Source: Cubamyces lactineus (Eukaryota > Basidiomycota > Agaricomycetes > Polyporales > Polyporaceae). Taken from it: a stretch of DNA of 64,000 nucleotides. The stretch lies in contig JACDTU010000004.1 of the NCBI GenBank assembly GCA_022376465.1, positions 2,418,001-2,482,000 on the forward strand. Direction: 5' to 3'. The position numbers and the translations under genes were made by a program. The notes below the pieces were generated by a model, which saw only the letters and a program-made list of their open reading frames with translations, had not been told where the DNA came from and ran no database searches. Of this stretch, positions 62,970 through 64,000 are shown piece after piece (within the stretch, counting starts at the first letter, position 1; the number at the start of each line of letters is the position of its first letter).

Positions 62970-64000
62970 TCACACTCCGAAGGGGAAGGTCAAGTCGGCC
63001 TCTGCCTTCTGGCCCTTCCACGTGTTCTCGGACTCGAGAGGCTCAATTCCGCGGGACTCGCGGACGTGCGCGATGCAGTCAAACTGCTTCGCCGCGCTGC
63101 ACTTTGAGTAGTGCGACGGAACCTCTGTTAGACGTCGATAGATCACGCCGATGAACCGCTGGTAGCGCGGACGATCGAGGAAGCTGTCTCATCTCCGTTA
63201 GCGACTGTGTCCAGAGGGCGGTCGAGGGCCGGGGACAGAACGCACTCAGAGAGCTCTTCAGACACCTTGACCTTCTTAGTCCTGCCTTGGTAGTCCTTTA
63301 TGATCTTGTGCGTCACAATGAACGTGTCCGTGTCCGCCCATTTGTCGAAGACGGCCTCCAGCGACCCCTCGATAGGCGGGTTCATCCTCTGTAGATACGG
63401 GGGTTCGTCCCAGTTGTGTGAAGCCGTCACTGTGGACAGGTTAGCATGAGGACGACAGGCATAGTCCTGCAGATTGCGAAAGACGACCAACCTGTTCCTC
63501 TGTTGGTCAGGAAGCCGATGTTGAACACCTTGTCGTCACCAAAGATCTCGCGGCATCGTTGGCCGATGTTGATCTCGCCTGCAGGAGGGCAATTAGGTAC
63601 TAGGTCCTGATGAGGGGCAGATAGAGGGTGCTTCTTACCCCGCCGTCGCCCCATGTCGGTTGCCCGTGCATCCCCGATGTGGGAGTTGTGCGCCCAAACT
63701 ACAATTTTGGCCCGACCTGGACCGCTGTCAGAGGGTGCGAGGAATTGAGCGATGCTCGCAACCGTCCGCGCAAAGTGCTCATCGCTGCGCGCCGGCAGTT
63801 CAGAATGCATTCCTTACGTTCGCCGATGACACACGCACTCACCGTAGGTTCCAGCTCAGAACGTCTTCTGTCATCATGGTGCGGTAGTACTCTTCGGCAT
63901 CTTTGACGACAAGCGCGTTCATCTCGGCCACGAACTGCTCCTCGTGCGGATGTCCTTTTGCGTCCTTCCCCAATTCGTGCTCTATGATCCTGTGGCGATT
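62970..64000 (-). CDS. Erythromycin-esterase-like protein, 5' truncated by window end
   Basis: A minus-strand gene entering from the right edge and ending in TGA at 62970-62972. Exon segments read NRHRIIEHEL, EEQFVAEMNALVVKDAEEYYRTMM, then IVVWAHNSHIGDARATDMG, the central His-containing motif of the erythromycin esterase family (PF05139). After it come INIGQRCREIFGDDKVFNIGFLTNRGT, FLDRPRYQRFIGVIYR, HYSKCSAAKQFDC and a C-terminal WKGQKAEADLTFPFG. The bacterial members hydrolyse macrolide lactones, but fungal homologues are widespread and their substrate is unknown, so the name should not be read as drug resistance. The N-terminal third lies outside the window. Confidence 0.85.

Overview
The window is nuclear DNA of a filamentous fungus, most likely an agaricomycete basidiomycete (my guess is Polyporales). 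The reasons are many short introns (about 50-65 bp, GT..AG) in nearly every gene, GC-rich coding sequence, closely packed genes on both strands, a fungal-type LYS1 of the alpha-aminoadipate lysine pathway, and basidiomycete-style genes such as an alginate-lyase-like enzyme and an F-box/LRR protein. I saw no transposon, rRNA, tRNA or CRISPR array. All gene calls come from reading spliced translations by eye; exon joins are stated where the frame could be followed.

Layout. 0-12 kb: 5'-truncated alginate-lyase-like enzyme (+), Rab5/Vps21-type GTPase (+), PY-motif arrestin-related adaptor (-), a non-coding stretch with three H/ACA-snoRNA-like units (+), a DUF1764 protein (-), and the ARID subunit Swi1 of SWI/SNF (+). 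12-28 kb: a WD40 protein with an acidic N-terminus, a DHX29/YLR419W-type DEAH helicase and the INO80 ATPase, all on the minus strand. 28-35 kb: a run of organelle genes, fumarase (-), Pex11 (+), the twin-CX9C protein Cmc1 (-) and lipoyl synthase (+), then ribosomal protein eS28 (+). 35-44 kb: GT8 glycosyltransferase (+), Kae1 of KEOPS (-), saccharopine dehydrogenase Lys1 (+) and an unknown proline/serine-rich protein (+). 44-54 kb: an Ies1-like INO80 subunit (-), a 2.2-kb stretch with no supported gene, Tim8 (+), a PlsC-type acyltransferase (-) and an AAAP amino-acid transporter (-). 54-64 kb: F-box/LRR protein (+), a very large alpha/beta hydrolase with disordered insertions (+), a mucin-like single-pass membrane protein (-) and a 5'-truncated erythromycin-esterase-like protein (-).

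Functional links. Three chromatin-remodelling components (Swi1, Ino80, Ies1-like) lie within 40 kb. Mitochondrial functions recur: TCA cycle, lipoylation, cytochrome oxidase assembly and small-Tim import. Most genes are housekeeping. The least explained material is the snoRNA-like cluster at 6.9-7.8 kb, the 46.4-48.6 kb stretch with a triple CCAAT array, and a few basidiomycete proteins of unknown role.
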